Source: Deltaproteobacteria bacterium (GTDB taxonomy: Bacteria > Desulfobacterota > Desulfobaccia > Desulfobaccales > 0-14-0-80-60-11). From it: DNA of 18,856 nt. A program made the position numbers and the translations under genes. Under the pieces are notes generated by a model. That model did no database searches and was not told the DNA's origin. It saw only the letters and a list, made by a program, of their open reading frames with translations. The stretch spans positions 1 to 18,856 of the forward strand of contig VGSO01000012.1 in NCBI GenBank assembly GCA_016874945.1. The letters are read 5' to 3'. Numbering within the stretch: the stretch's first letter is position 1; each line of letters opens with the position of its first letter. This document shows, piece after piece, positions 7,906-15,449 of the stretch.

Positions 7906-9375
7906 TTACCCCACTTCCCCGGCCGCCAGTCGCTGGTAGAGGTTGAGATAGCTTTTGGCCGAGGACTCCCAGGAGAAATCCTGGGTCATGGCGTTGAGCA
8001 TGATTTTGCGCCACAGGGCCTTGTCCGCAAAGGCGGCCGCGGCGGCGTTGATGGCCTTGATGAAGTGGGCCGCGTCGGGCTCGACGAAGAGGAAGCCGGT
8101 GCCCGCGCCTTTGGCGGGATCCACCGGCATCACGGTGTCGGCCAGCCCGCCGGTGGCCCGGACAATGGGGATGGTGCCGTATTTCAGGGAGTAGAGCTGG
8201 TTCAGGCCGCCCGGCTCGTAGCGGGAAGGCATGAGGAACATGTCGGCGCCGGCCTCGATGAGGTGGGCCAGGCCGTCGTCGAAGGCGATTTTCACGCCCA
8301 GCTTGCCGGGATATTTCCTGGCTTCGGCGGTCAGCAGGTCGTGGTAGTGCTTTTCGCCGGTGCCCAGGATGACCAGGGGGATGTCCCGGGCCATGAGTTC
8401 GGGCAGGACCGCAACCACCAGGTCGAAGCCCTTCTGATCGGCCAGCCGGGAGACCACCCCCAGGATGGGGGATTGCTCCAGCAGGGGGGAGAGGTTGAAG
8501 GCCTCCATCAGGGCCCGCTTGTTGACCGCCTTGCCCTCCAGCTTGTCGGGGCCGAAGTTGGCGGGAATGAGGCGGTCCACCTCGGGGTTCCAGATGTTGT
8601 AGTCCACGCCGTTCAAAATGCCGAAGAGGGCGTCGGCCCGAGTGCGCAGCACCCCGTCCAGGCGGAAGCCGTGCTCCGACGTCTGGATTTCCTGGCTGTA
8701 GGTGCGGCTCACGGTGTTGATGGCATGGGCGCAGACGATGCCGCCCTTGAGGAAGTTGATCCGGTCGTAAAATTCCAGGCCGTCCATGCAGAAGAGGGAC
8801 CAGTCCAGCCCCAGCAGGGGGAACTTGTCCTTGTCGAAGAGCCCCTGGTAGCCCAGGTTGTGGATGGTGAGCAGGGTGCGGGCCCCGGCCAGGGCGGGCT
8901 CCTCCTGCCAGCGGTGGTTCAGGTAAACCGGCACCAGGGAGGCCTGCCAGTCGTGGACGTGGATGATGTCCGGCTGGAAGGCCAGGGCCCGGCAGAAAGG
9001 GAGCACCGTGGAGGAGAAGAAGGAGAAGCGCTCCAGGTTGTCGAAGTAGTCGCCCGTGGGCTTGCCGTAGAGCTGGCTGCGTTCATAGAATTCGTCCCGC
9101 TCCACGAAGTAGAAGGGCATCTCCCCGGCGGCCGGGGTCACGAGGTTGAAGGACAGGGGCCGGCCTCCCACCAGGCCTTCCAGGTTTTCGGCGGCGCAGG
9201 TCATGGGGATTTTGCCCTGTTTGATCATGCCGTAATAGGGCATGAGCACCTTGACTTCCACCCCCAGGTCTTTGAGGACCCCGGGCAGGGCGCCGATGAC
9301 GTCCGCCAGCCCGCCGGTTTTGGCGAAGGGGACGGCCTCCGAAGCCACCATCAACACTTTGAGATTGTCTGTCAT
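7906..9375 (-). CDS. glgA: Bacterial glycogen synthase (ADP-glucose type, GT5)
   Basis: Transfers glucose from ADP-glucose to the non-reducing end of alpha-1,4-glucan; 489 aa, normal length. The N-terminal KTGGLADV (residues 19-26) is the ADP-glucose-binding loop. HVHDWQA near 140 and NTVSRTYSQEI in the first Rossmann half fit GT5, as does GVVSRLADQKGFDL opening the second half. EPGGLNQL at 387-394 corresponds to the usual EPCGLNQ block, with Gly in place of Cys. The start has a good purine-rich site (GGAGAGGA). It follows the NYN gene by 60 bases on the same strand, so the two are probably one transcript. No glgC, glgB or glgP is in the window. Confidence 0.97.
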   Translation of the reverse strand: MTDNLKVLMVASEAVPFAKTGGLADVIGALPGVLKDLGVEVKVLMPYYGMIKQGKIPMTCAAENLEGLVGGRPLSFNLVTPAAGEMPFYFVERDEFYERSQLYGKPTGDYFDNLERFSFFSSTVLPFCRALAFQPDIIHVHDWQASLVPVYLNHRWQEEPALAGARTLLTIHNLGYQGLFDKDKFPLLGLDWSLFCMDGLEFYDRINFLKGGIVCAHAINTVSRTYSQEIQTSEHGFRLDGVLRTRADALFGILNGVDYNIWNPEVDRLIPANFGPDKLEGKAVNKRALMEAFNLSPLLEQSPILGVVSRLADQKGFDLVVAVLPELMARDIPLVILGTGEKHYHDLLTAEARKYPGKLGVKIAFDDGLAHLIEAGADMFLMPSRYEPGGLNQLYSLKYGTIPIVRATGGLADTVMPVDPAKGAGTGFLFVEPDAAHFIKAINAAAAAFADKALWRKIMLNAMTQDFSWESSAKSYLNLYQRLAAGEVG

Positions 9376-9435
9376 GCGTTCCTCTCCGGCAGGGGGATGG
9401 GATTGGGAAGCCCCCTTTCTTCCCTTATCGGCAGA

Positions 9436-10251
9436 TCAGTACTTGTACACCATCTCGATATCGCCGGCCACGAAGCCTTTTTCCCCCTCCCGGAGGGTGA
9501 ATTCCAGGATGTAGTCCCGGCTGGGCAGGTGTTCCGGCGGCACCCCGGAGGGGAGGTCCTTTTCCATAAAGAAGACGGAGGTGTAGGGGGACTCCTCCAG
9601 GCGGGTGTCGGTCACCCAGAGCTTGCCGAAGCCTTGCAGAAAGCGCAAAAAGCCGAAGGAGCGGTCCAGGAAGTACTTGGTGCACACCCCCCGGACCCGG
9701 CTGCCGTCTTCGCCCCAGGCGGGGGCTCCGGCCTGGGGGGGCGCGGTGGGCAGCAGGCCCGGCACCAGGTAGCCGGGGATGAACAGGTCCGCCTCCCGGC
9801 GCAGCCGGCTGGAGACGTTGGCGAAGGCCACCAGCTCCACCCGGCAGCCCTTGTTCTGCACCATGCTGATCACGCTGGCGAAATCGCCGTCACCGGTGAA
9901 CAGGTAGATGACGTCCAGGCGCTCCGACTGGGAGATGATGTCCAGGGCCATCTCCATGTCCAGGTTGGCCTTGCCGTAGGTGCGGCCCGAGTCGTCCGTG
10001 TACCAGCGGATGGGCTTTTCAATGACCTTGAAGCCCAGGTCCCGCAGCGTCAGAATGAAGTTCAGGGTGTTTTTATAAGCCGGGTCGGAGACGGCCCGCT
10101 CTTCGTCGATGGCCACGTAGGCGTTCAATCGGATGGGTTCGCTGTCGTTTTGGGCCGTCAACCGGCGGATGACCTCGTAGCGCATGCCATAGCCGCCGTT
10201 GCGCATGATGTTCATGGAATCGACGTAAACTCCTACTCTTCTAGTACCCAT
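9436..10251 (-). CDS. NYN-domain (LabA/DUF88-like) protein with C-terminal cold-shock-like domain
   Basis: A 271-aa protein. The first 160 residues form a PIN-like NYN nuclease fold with the conserved acidic residues D11 (YVDSMN), D98 (ANLDMEM) and D121/D123 (FTGDGDF). NYN proteins of this type are thought to act on RNA. After a Pro/Ala linker at about 165-182, residues 186-270 look like an OB-fold of the cold-shock type (FGFLRF at 199-204, later SVFFMEKDL and EFTLREGEKGFVAG). That would give nuclease plus RNA-binding modules. The ATG at 10251 is the likely start. The strong AAGGAGGT upstream is 16 bases away, which is unusually far, so the exact start is uncertain. Target and link to glycogen metabolism are unknown. 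Confidence 0.85.
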   Translation of the reverse strand: MGTRRVGVYVDSMNIMRNGGYGMRYEVIRRLTAQNDSEPIRLNAYVAIDEERAVSDPAYKNTLNFILTLRDLGFKVIEKPIRWYTDDSGRTYGKANLDMEMALDIISQSERLDVIYLFTGDGDFASVISMVQNKGCRVELVAFANVSSRLRREADLFIPGYLVPGLLPTAPPQAGAPAWGEDGSRVRGVCTKYFLDRSFGFLRFLQGFGKLWVTDTRLEESPYTSVFFMEKDLPSGVPPEHLPSRDYILEFTLREGEKGFVAGDIEMVYKY

Positions 10252-10331
10252 AACCTTTTGAATCTCAACCTCCTTATCTATCAGCTATGATGAAAGAACT
10301 ATGGCCCTGTCGAGGGCGCCCCCGATGACGT

Positions 10332-10400
10332 AAAAATGTAGAACAGCCGCCCTCGGCTGTTCTCTTCAAGGAGCAGGCGAGGGCGCCTGCTCTACATTTT
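10332..10400. repeat. REP-like inverted pair forming a three-arm structure
   Basis: Hairpin 1 (10341-10362) has arms GAACAGCCG/CGGCTGTTC. Hairpin 2 (10371-10392) has arms GAGCAGGCG/CGCCTGCTC. They are flanked by AAAATGTAG (10333-10341) and CTACATTTT (10392-10400), which pair. Hairpin 2, read on the other strand, is a variant of hairpin 1 with the same CCCT loop, so this is a head-to-head pair of one repeat unit. It sits in the spacer between the speE stop and the NYN gene start. Confidence 0.88.
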
Positions 10401-10433
10401 GGCAAGAGATTTTCACGGTCAACGTTTGTCTTT

Positions 10434-10454
10434 AGGGTGCGTGGCGCGCACCCT
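10434..10454. repeat. 21-bp near-palindrome, copy 1
   Basis: AGGGTGCG...CGCACCCT, just beyond the speE stop codon. Its reverse complement matches the copy at 11554-11574 at 18 of 21 positions. Confidence 0.75.
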
Positions 10455-10459
10455 CCGCC

Positions 10460-11422
10460 CTAAAAAAACACCATTTCCCCGGGCAGCACGGCAAAGGGCC
10501 GGGCGTCGGTGAGCACCCGGCCGGTGGTGGTGAGGCGTTCCCGCAGGTGCTCCGGCTGGTAAGGCAGGGCCTGGGAGTAGGCGGGCCCGAACCAGCGCAG
10601 GCCGGTGGCGCCCCGTTCCTCCAGGCGGGCCGCCACCTCGGCCGGGGAGGGCCAGGCGAAGTCCTCGGCCGCGGCCAGGTGAAAACCGTACAGGTCCATG
10701 AAGCTGGGGATGAAGGCGGCATAGGCCATCACCCGGGGGAATACGGCATTGAGGGTGGCCCAGAGGTCGGGCATGAGCCGCCCCTGGACCCCGGCGGAGC
10801 CCGACTGCACCGCCAGAATGCCGCCGGGCGCCAGTTTGCCGCGGCACATCAGATACATTTCCCGGGTGAACAGCGTCAGGGCCGGCCCGGCCTCCAGGGG
10901 CTCGGGCAGGTCCAGGACGATGACGTCAAAAGCGGCGTCGGGTTGGGACGCCAGCCAGCCCCGGCCATCCGCAGCGATCAATTCGGCCCGGGGATCGTCC
11001 AAGGCCCCCTGGTGGAAGGTGGGCAGCCAGCGGCGGCAGACCTCCACCAGCTCGCCGTCCAGGTCCACCATGACCGCCCGCTCTACGGTGCGGTGGCGCA
11101 GCACCTCTCGCAGGGCGGCCCCTTCGCCGCCTCCCATGACCATCACCCGGCGGGGGCGGGGGTGAGCGGTGAGGGCCGGCTGCACCAGGGCCTCATGGTA
11201 GATGAATTCATCCTTTTCCGTGGATTGCAGGCGGTCGTCCAGGATCAGGACCCGGCCCCACAGTCCGCTCACGAAGATTTCGTAGGTCTGGAAGGGGGTG
11301 TTCCCTGCCGCCAGGATTTCCCGCTTCCTGAAGGCCACCAGTTCGCCGGGGGTCCACAGGTCGATGAACCACCCCTCGGGAAAGCCGGCCGGGATGTCTG
11401 TTTCGTTTATGATCGCGCCCAT
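10460..11422 (-). CDS. speE: Polyamine aminopropyltransferase (SpeE/ACL5-like)
   Basis: Transfers an aminopropyl group from decarboxylated S-adenosylmethionine to a polyamine; cytoplasmic, 320 aa. The family's LQSTEKDEFIYHEALV is at residues 65-80, the MGGGEGAA nucleoside loop at 96-103, the acidic D120 region, and ADGRGWL at 151-157. The catalytic block reads DLPEPLEAGPA around 171-181, followed by QSGSAGVQG and an IPSFMDLYGFHLAA segment. That order is closer to thermospermine/N4-aminopropyl synthases (ACL5 type) than to the classic spermidine synthase block, so the acceptor and product are not certain. The start at 11422 has only a weak ribosome site. A promoter candidate lies 35-60 bases upstream. 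Confidence 0.9.
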   Translation of the reverse strand: MGAIINETDIPAGFPEGWFIDLWTPGELVAFRKREILAAGNTPFQTYEIFVSGLWGRVLILDDRLQSTEKDEFIYHEALVQPALTAHPRPRRVMVMGGGEGAALREVLRHRTVERAVMVDLDGELVEVCRRWLPTFHQGALDDPRAELIAADGRGWLASQPDAAFDVIVLDLPEPLEAGPALTLFTREMYLMCRGKLAPGGILAVQSGSAGVQGRLMPDLWATLNAVFPRVMAYAAFIPSFMDLYGFHLAAAEDFAWPSPAEVAARLEERGATGLRWFGPAYSQALPYQPEHLRERLTTTGRVLTDARPFAVLPGEMVFF

Positions 11423-11455
11423 GCAAGCCGTCAGCTTGGTAACTGGAATTTTGAT

Positions 11456-11484
11456 ATTTTAAACAACCTGGAGCCCATCTGCAA
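11456..11484 (-). promoter_or_regulatory. Candidate sigma-70 promoter for speE
   Basis: On the minus strand TTGCAG (11479-11484), a 17-base spacer, then TAAAAT (11456-11461). The predicted transcript start near 11449 would leave a leader of about 27 bases before the ATG at 11422. Confidence 0.45.
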
Positions 11485-11817
11485 TATGGGGGAGGAAGAA
11501 CGACTGACCGGGACAGGGGGAGGTGGTGGCAAAGTGACCGGAAATTTTTTCGTAGGGTGCGCACCGCGCACCGTGTCCATGAGTAAGTTTTGATGACGTA
11601 TGCCTGTGCCGCAGACCCCGGCAAGACTGCTGAGGGAATTGCATGTGGGACACCCGCCTCCGAGTGTCCCCCCTTTCCAGGGAAGCTTCGGCCACGTGGG
11701 AGCTGGGAAACGATGGGGTGATTGCAGATCAGGAATGCCCACCCGGGCCCGCCTTTCCACCCCCTCCTGTGGCGCCGGCTCCCTGCGTCGGCATGAGCCG
11801 GCCCCGCCACAATCCGT
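11485..11817. other. Divergent intergenic region with repeats, no gene seen
   Basis: Space between the divergently read speE and nucleotidyltransferase genes. It holds a 21-bp near-palindrome (11554-11574) and a GGGACAC/GTGTCCC hairpin (11647-11653 with 11664-11670). Several open frames cross it on both strands, but they lack recognisable domains or ribosome sites and are not called. Confidence 0.6.
11554..11574. repeat. 21-bp near-palindrome, copy 2
   Basis: AGGGTGCGCACC followed by GCGCACCGT, upstream of speE; partner of the copy at 10434-10454 downstream of speE. Confidence 0.7.
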
Positions 11818-11846
11818 TTGCCGAAAAGCGGGGCATGCTTTAGAAT
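11818..11846 (+). promoter_or_regulatory. Candidate sigma-70 promoter for the nucleotidyltransferase gene
   Basis: TTGCCG (11818-11823), a 17-base spacer, then TAGAAT (11841-11846). It lies about 40 bases before the ATG at 11885. Confidence 0.45.
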
Positions 11847-11884
11847 GCATCCAGGATGTTTAGCCACAGGTTGATGACGGAGCC

Positions 11885-12457
11885 ATGGACAAACGTCGGC
11901 TGGTGCGGGAGATGTTAAAGAGGTTCGATCAGCCCCACCTGGAAAAGGTGCTGGCGGTGCTGAACTCCCTGGTGACCCGTGGCTTATTGAGCGGTTATGC
12001 CATCTCCGGCTCTTTTGCGGCCCTGTATTATGCCCAGCCCATCCTGACCTACGACCTGGACGTGTGCTGCCTGTTTCCGCCCTCCGGGCCCCTGGCGGAC
12101 CTGTCGCCCCTCTATGCCCATCTCCGCAGCCTGGGCTATGAACCACAGGGTGAATATGTGCCCATGGAGGGGATCCCGGTGCAATTCATCAGCGCGGCGC
12201 CCGGGAGTTTGTCCGCCGAGGCCGTGGCCACCGCCCGGGAGGTGGTTTACCGGGGCGCGCCCACCCGGATCGTGCGGCTGGAATATCTCCTGGCCATCAT
12301 GGCGGAGCTGGCCCGGCCGAGAGACATTGCCAAACTGGCGGTGCTCCTGGAGGAGGCAGCCTTCGACGCAGCGGCGCTGAACCTGATTCTGGCGGCCCAC
12401 GGGCTGACGCAGCGGTGGGCGGCCATTCGGAGGAGGATTCATGAACCGCTTGTCTGA
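11885..12457 (+). CDS. Nucleotidyltransferase-like protein (MNT/AbiEii-type fold)
   Basis: A 190-aa protein. GYAISGSFAALYYAQP followed by TYDLDVCC (about residues 38-63) resembles the Gly-Ser...Asp-x-Asp active site of minimal and AbiEii-type nucleotidyltransferases, in which the two Asp residues bind metal. The remaining part (VVYRGAPTRIVRLEYLLAIMAEL, then DIAKLAVLLE) fits the helical substrate lobe where related proteins carry a conserved Lys. Proteins of this fold occur as toxins or toxin modifiers in toxin-antitoxin pairs and also as orphan genes. It stands alone on the plus strand with its own promoter candidate, and its end overlaps a 58-aa ORF by 17 bases. Specific function is unknown; the family assignment rests on the motif only. 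Confidence 0.7.
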   Translation: MDKRRLVREMLKRFDQPHLEKVLAVLNSLVTRGLLSGYAISGSFAALYYAQPILTYDLDVCCLFPPSGPLADLSPLYAHLRSLGYEPQGEYVPMEGIPVQFISAAPGSLSAEAVATAREVVYRGAPTRIVRLEYLLAIMAELARPRDIAKLAVLLEEAAFDAAALNLILAAHGLTQRWAAIRRRIHEPLV

Positions 12458-12617
12458 TGAGCTGGCCCACCTGTCCTTCGAGGAAAAGGTGGACATCCTG
12501 TTCCGCATGCAGCGCCTGGCCCTGGAGCTTTCGGAAAGCCCCGGCCCCGGCCAGACGCACTCCGAGGCGGAGGGACCGCCATCGCCGGCGGCCTCGGAAC
12601 CCGCCCCCCGCCCCTGA
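12441..12617 (+). CDS. Small acidic protein overlapping the nucleotidyltransferase gene
   Basis: A 58-aa ORF with a strong AGGAGG four bases before its ATG and a 17-base overlap with the gene upstream, typical of translational coupling. The first half (LSDELAHLSFEEKVDILFRM, then QRLALEL) looks like one amphipathic helix or short helical pair. The second half is Pro/Ala/Glu-rich and probably disordered. I do not recognise it. The placement suggests it works with the nucleotidyltransferase, possibly as a partner or antitoxin; that is inference. Confidence 0.6.
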   Translation: MNRLSDELAHLSFEEKVDILFRMQRLALELSESPGPGQTHSEAEGPPSPAASEPAPRP

Positions 12618-12697
12618 GGACCATGGCGGCCGACGCCGTCAGGAATACCCGCCGGGCCTGGAAGAATCTCCCTCTGCTGATAAATGGGAATCAAGTA

Positions 12698-15238
12698 CTA
12701 GCCCGCGGGGCGGGACTCGGCCACCATGGCCACAAAGCGGGCGGCCAGGTCCGGGTCGAATTGGGTGCCGGCCCCGGCCCGGATCTCCTCCAGGGCCTGT
12801 GGCACCGAGGCTCGGAGGCGGTAGGGGCGGTCGCTGGTGATGGCGTCGAAGCTGTCGGCCAGGGCCAGGATGCGGGCCGGCAGGGGGATGTCCCGTTCCT
12901 TGAGGCCGCCGGGATAGCCGCGGCCGTCCCAGCGCTCGTGGTGGTGGCGGATGGCCTGCCGCTCCTCGGGCAGCAGGCCCAGAGGCGCGGCCAATTGTTC
13001 CCCCAGGAGGGGGTGGGTCTCGATGAGGGAACGCTCGGCCACGGCCAGGGGGTCGGTTTTGAGGAGGATGTGGTCGCTGATGCCCACCTTGCCCAGGTCG
13101 TGCAGGGCGCTGATGAGCTTCAGGGACTCCAGGCTGCCGGGCGGGAGGCCCAGGGTGCGGCCGAAGGCCAGGGCGATGCGGGTGACCCGGGCGGAGTGCT
13201 GGCCGCCGTAAAGGTCCCGGGCCTCCTTGGCCTCGATGTGGGCCAGCAGGGTTTCCAGGAGACGGGGGTCGCCCCGGCGGCAGTCTCCGGGGAGGAGATC
13301 CTCACCGTGGGAGAGCGTCTGGGTGAGCCAGGCGTCCTCCGGCACTTGCTCCACGGGCAGGGGTTGGGGCTGGAACTCGGGGATGAGGCTTTTGAGCCCC
13401 CGGATGATGGCGGCCCGGTCGTTGCGCCGGGCGGCGGCCTCCAGTTCGGCCACGGTTTCCACCAATCCGGGGGGAATGAAGCTGGAGGCGTTGGCGGCCA
13501 GGAAAATCTTGTCGTGGGCCGTGCGGCGGTATTCTTCCCCGGTGACGAAGAGCTCTTCCAGCAGCTTTTCGCCGGGGCGCACGCCGCTGAAGACGATATC
13601 CAGGTCCCGGCCCACGGTGCGCCCGGAGAGGCGGATGAGGTCCTGGGCCAGGTCCACGATGCGGATGGGTTCGCCCATGTCCAGGACGAAGACCTCGCCC
13701 CCTTCGCCCAGCGCGGCGGCCTGGAGCACGAGTTGGACGGCCTCGGGGATGGTCATGAAGAAGCGGCGCATGTCCGGGTGGGTGATGGTGATGGGCCCGC
13801 CCGCGGCGATCTGCTCCTTGAAGAGATGGACCACGCTGCCCCGGCTTCCCAGGACGTTGCCGAAGCGCACCGCCACGTAGGGCCGGCCGCCGGCCGCCGC
13901 GGCCCGATGCACCAGCAGCTCCGCCGTCCGTTTGGTGGCGCCCATGACTGAGGTGGGATTCACCGCCTTGTCGGTGGAGATCATCACGAAGTGCCGCACC
14001 CCGGCGGCCAGGGAGGCCTCCAGCAGGCATTGGGTGCCCAGGATGTTGTTGGTCACCGCGTCCGCGGGGTTGAGCTCCATCAGGGGCACGTGCTTGTGGG
14101 CCGCGGCATGGAAGACCAGCTCGGGGCGGTGCTCCGCAAAGATGCCCCGCAGGCGCTCCGGGAAGCGGATGTCGCCGATGACGCTCGCCACCCGGGGCCG
14201 GAGTCCTTTGGCGGACCGTCCATAGAGTTGCGCCGCCAGGCGCTCCAGTTCGTGCTGGGCCTGGAAGACGCTGTTTTCCCCGTGCCCCACCAGAGTCAGG
14301 GACGCGGGACCGAACCCCAGGATCTGGCGACAGAGCTCGCTGCCGATGGAGCCGCCGCCGCCGGTCACCAGCACCCGCCGGCCCCGGATGAGGCGGTCCA
14401 CCCCGGTGACGTCGGTCTGCACCGCCTCCCGGCGCAGGAGGTCCTCGATCTGCACCTCCCGGAGCTGATTGATGCTGACGGTGCCGTTCAGGAGCTCGAA
14501 GAGGCCGGGCATGACCTGCACCCTCACCCGGGCCTCCCGGCAGGCGTCCAGGATTTCCCGGATGACTTTGCCGGGTGCGGTGGGCATGGCGATGACCACC
14601 TGGTCCACCTCCCGGTCCTCCACCACTTCCGGCAAATCGTGACGCGTGCCCACCACGGGCACGCCCCGGATGTGCATGCCCCGCTTCCTGGGGTCGTCGT
14701 CCAGGAAGCCCACCACGGTGAGGCCCAACTGGGGATTGCGCTGGGTCTCCCGCAGAATCATGGCGCCCGCCTCCCCGGCCCCCGCCACCAGGACCTGCAC
14801 CGGCTCCACCACCCGCCCGGCCCCGGCCTTGCGGTCATAGTAGGCCGTCAGCCGCGCCGCCACCCGGGGCGCGCCCGCGGCCACCAGGGCCAGGGGCAGA
14901 AAGATGAAGGGGATGGAGCGGGGCAGGATGGGAATGGCCGGCGCGAACAGGCAGACCGCCAGCGTCGCCAGGGAAGAGAGGGCCACCGCGCCGGTGGTGG
15001 CGCCGGCCAGGATGAGAAACTCTTCAATGGAGGCATAGCGCCAATAGCGGGCATAGATGCCCATCCAGACAAAGACGCCGGGGATGAGGACCAGCGCGGC
15101 GCCGGCGAAGAGGAGGAAGGTGGATTCGTATTGCCGCAGGTAAAAGGAATCCAGGCGCAGGATGAAGCTCAGGTAGGCGCTGAGGCTCACCAGCGTAAGA
15201 TCGGTCAGCAGGAAGTAACGGTTGCGGATGTGCTTCAT
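12698..15238 (-). CDS. FlaA1/CapD-type nucleotide-sugar dehydratase fused to an HD-GYP domain
   Basis: An 846-aa protein. Residues about 10-125 form several membrane helices. Residues 148-250 are a Rossmann-like domain opening VLVAGAGEAG, as in CapD/WbpM/PglF. The SDR dehydratase follows with VTGGGGSIGSE at 290-301, STDKAVNPTSVMGATK at 421-436 (Met in place of the SDR Tyr, as in this family), and RFGNVLGSRGS. It probably makes a UDP-4-keto-6-deoxy sugar from UDP-HexNAc. After a linker (about 625-675) comes a complete HD-GYP domain: HSARV at 681, HDLGK at 713-717, HHERWDGRGYPGGL at 766-779. HD-GYP proteins hydrolyse cyclic di-GMP. The ATG at 15238 (MKHIRNRYFL) is chosen over a frame open to 15358 because the membrane domain begins here. 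It follows the Lpt gene by 211 bases. Confidence 0.93.
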   Translation of the reverse strand: MKHIRNRYFLLTDLTLVSLSAYLSFILRLDSFYLRQYESTFLLFAGAALVLIPGVFVWMGIYARYWRYASIEEFLILAGATTGAVALSSLATLAVCLFAPAIPILPRSIPFIFLPLALVAAGAPRVAARLTAYYDRKAGAGRVVEPVQVLVAGAGEAGAMILRETQRNPQLGLTVVGFLDDDPRKRGMHIRGVPVVGTRHDLPEVVEDREVDQVVIAMPTAPGKVIREILDACREARVRVQVMPGLFELLNGTVSINQLREVQIEDLLRREAVQTDVTGVDRLIRGRRVLVTGGGGSIGSELCRQILGFGPASLTLVGHGENSVFQAQHELERLAAQLYGRSAKGLRPRVASVIGDIRFPERLRGIFAEHRPELVFHAAAHKHVPLMELNPADAVTNNILGTQCLLEASLAAGVRHFVMISTDKAVNPTSVMGATKRTAELLVHRAAAAGGRPYVAVRFGNVLGSRGSVVHLFKEQIAAGGPITITHPDMRRFFMTIPEAVQLVLQAAALGEGGEVFVLDMGEPIRIVDLAQDLIRLSGRTVGRDLDIVFSGVRPGEKLLEELFVTGEEYRRTAHDKIFLAANASSFIPPGLVETVAELEAAARRNDRAAIIRGLKSLIPEFQPQPLPVEQVPEDAWLTQTLSHGEDLLPGDCRRGDPRLLETLLAHIEAKEARDLYGGQHSARVTRIALAFGRTLGLPPGSLESLKLISALHDLGKVGISDHILLKTDPLAVAERSLIETHPLLGEQLAAPLGLLPEERQAIRHHHERWDGRGYPGGLKERDIPLPARILALADSFDAITSDRPYRLRASVPQALEEIRAGAGTQFDPDLAARFVAMVAESRPAG

Positions 15239-15360
15239 CCTTAACCTGCACGTCCGGGGAACTGGGAAGAGGGAAAGGTGCAGCCCGGCGGCCGTCATCC
15301 GGAGGCGCTCCGGGCTTTCCCTCCCACCAGAAGAGCAAACATGGTGCCAACAGCACAACG

Positions 15361-15442
15361 CCTGAAAAATGGTGAGAAAAAATGTCAGGCTCTCTAAAAT
15401 TGTCGCAAAAAATGTTCAGGTTCGTAAACAAGCATTTTCAGG
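15361..15442. promoter_or_regulatory. Cluster of related CCTGA/TCAGG boxes upstream of the dehydratase gene
   Basis: Four similar boxes in the Lpt-dehydratase spacer: CCTGAAAAATG (15361-15371), AAAAAATGTCAGG (15377-15389), AAAAAATGTTCAGG (15407-15420) and CATTTTCAGG (15433-15442). The middle two are direct repeats about 30 bases apart. The outer two are inverted. They could be binding sites for a regulator, but no regulator is identified. Confidence 0.35.
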
Positions 15443-15449
15443 AAAATGG

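Noticed and set aside
11208..12146. 312-aa minus-strand frame across the speE upstream region and the nucleotidyltransferase gene
   Set aside because: It overlaps the start of speE in a different frame, is antisense to the better-supported nucleotidyltransferase, and has no domain.
12623..15244. Two long plus-strand frames (12623-13951 and 13991-15244) opposite the dehydratase/HD-GYP gene
   Set aside because: Mirror-frame artefacts of high GC third positions. The minus-strand gene has full motifs and explains the region.
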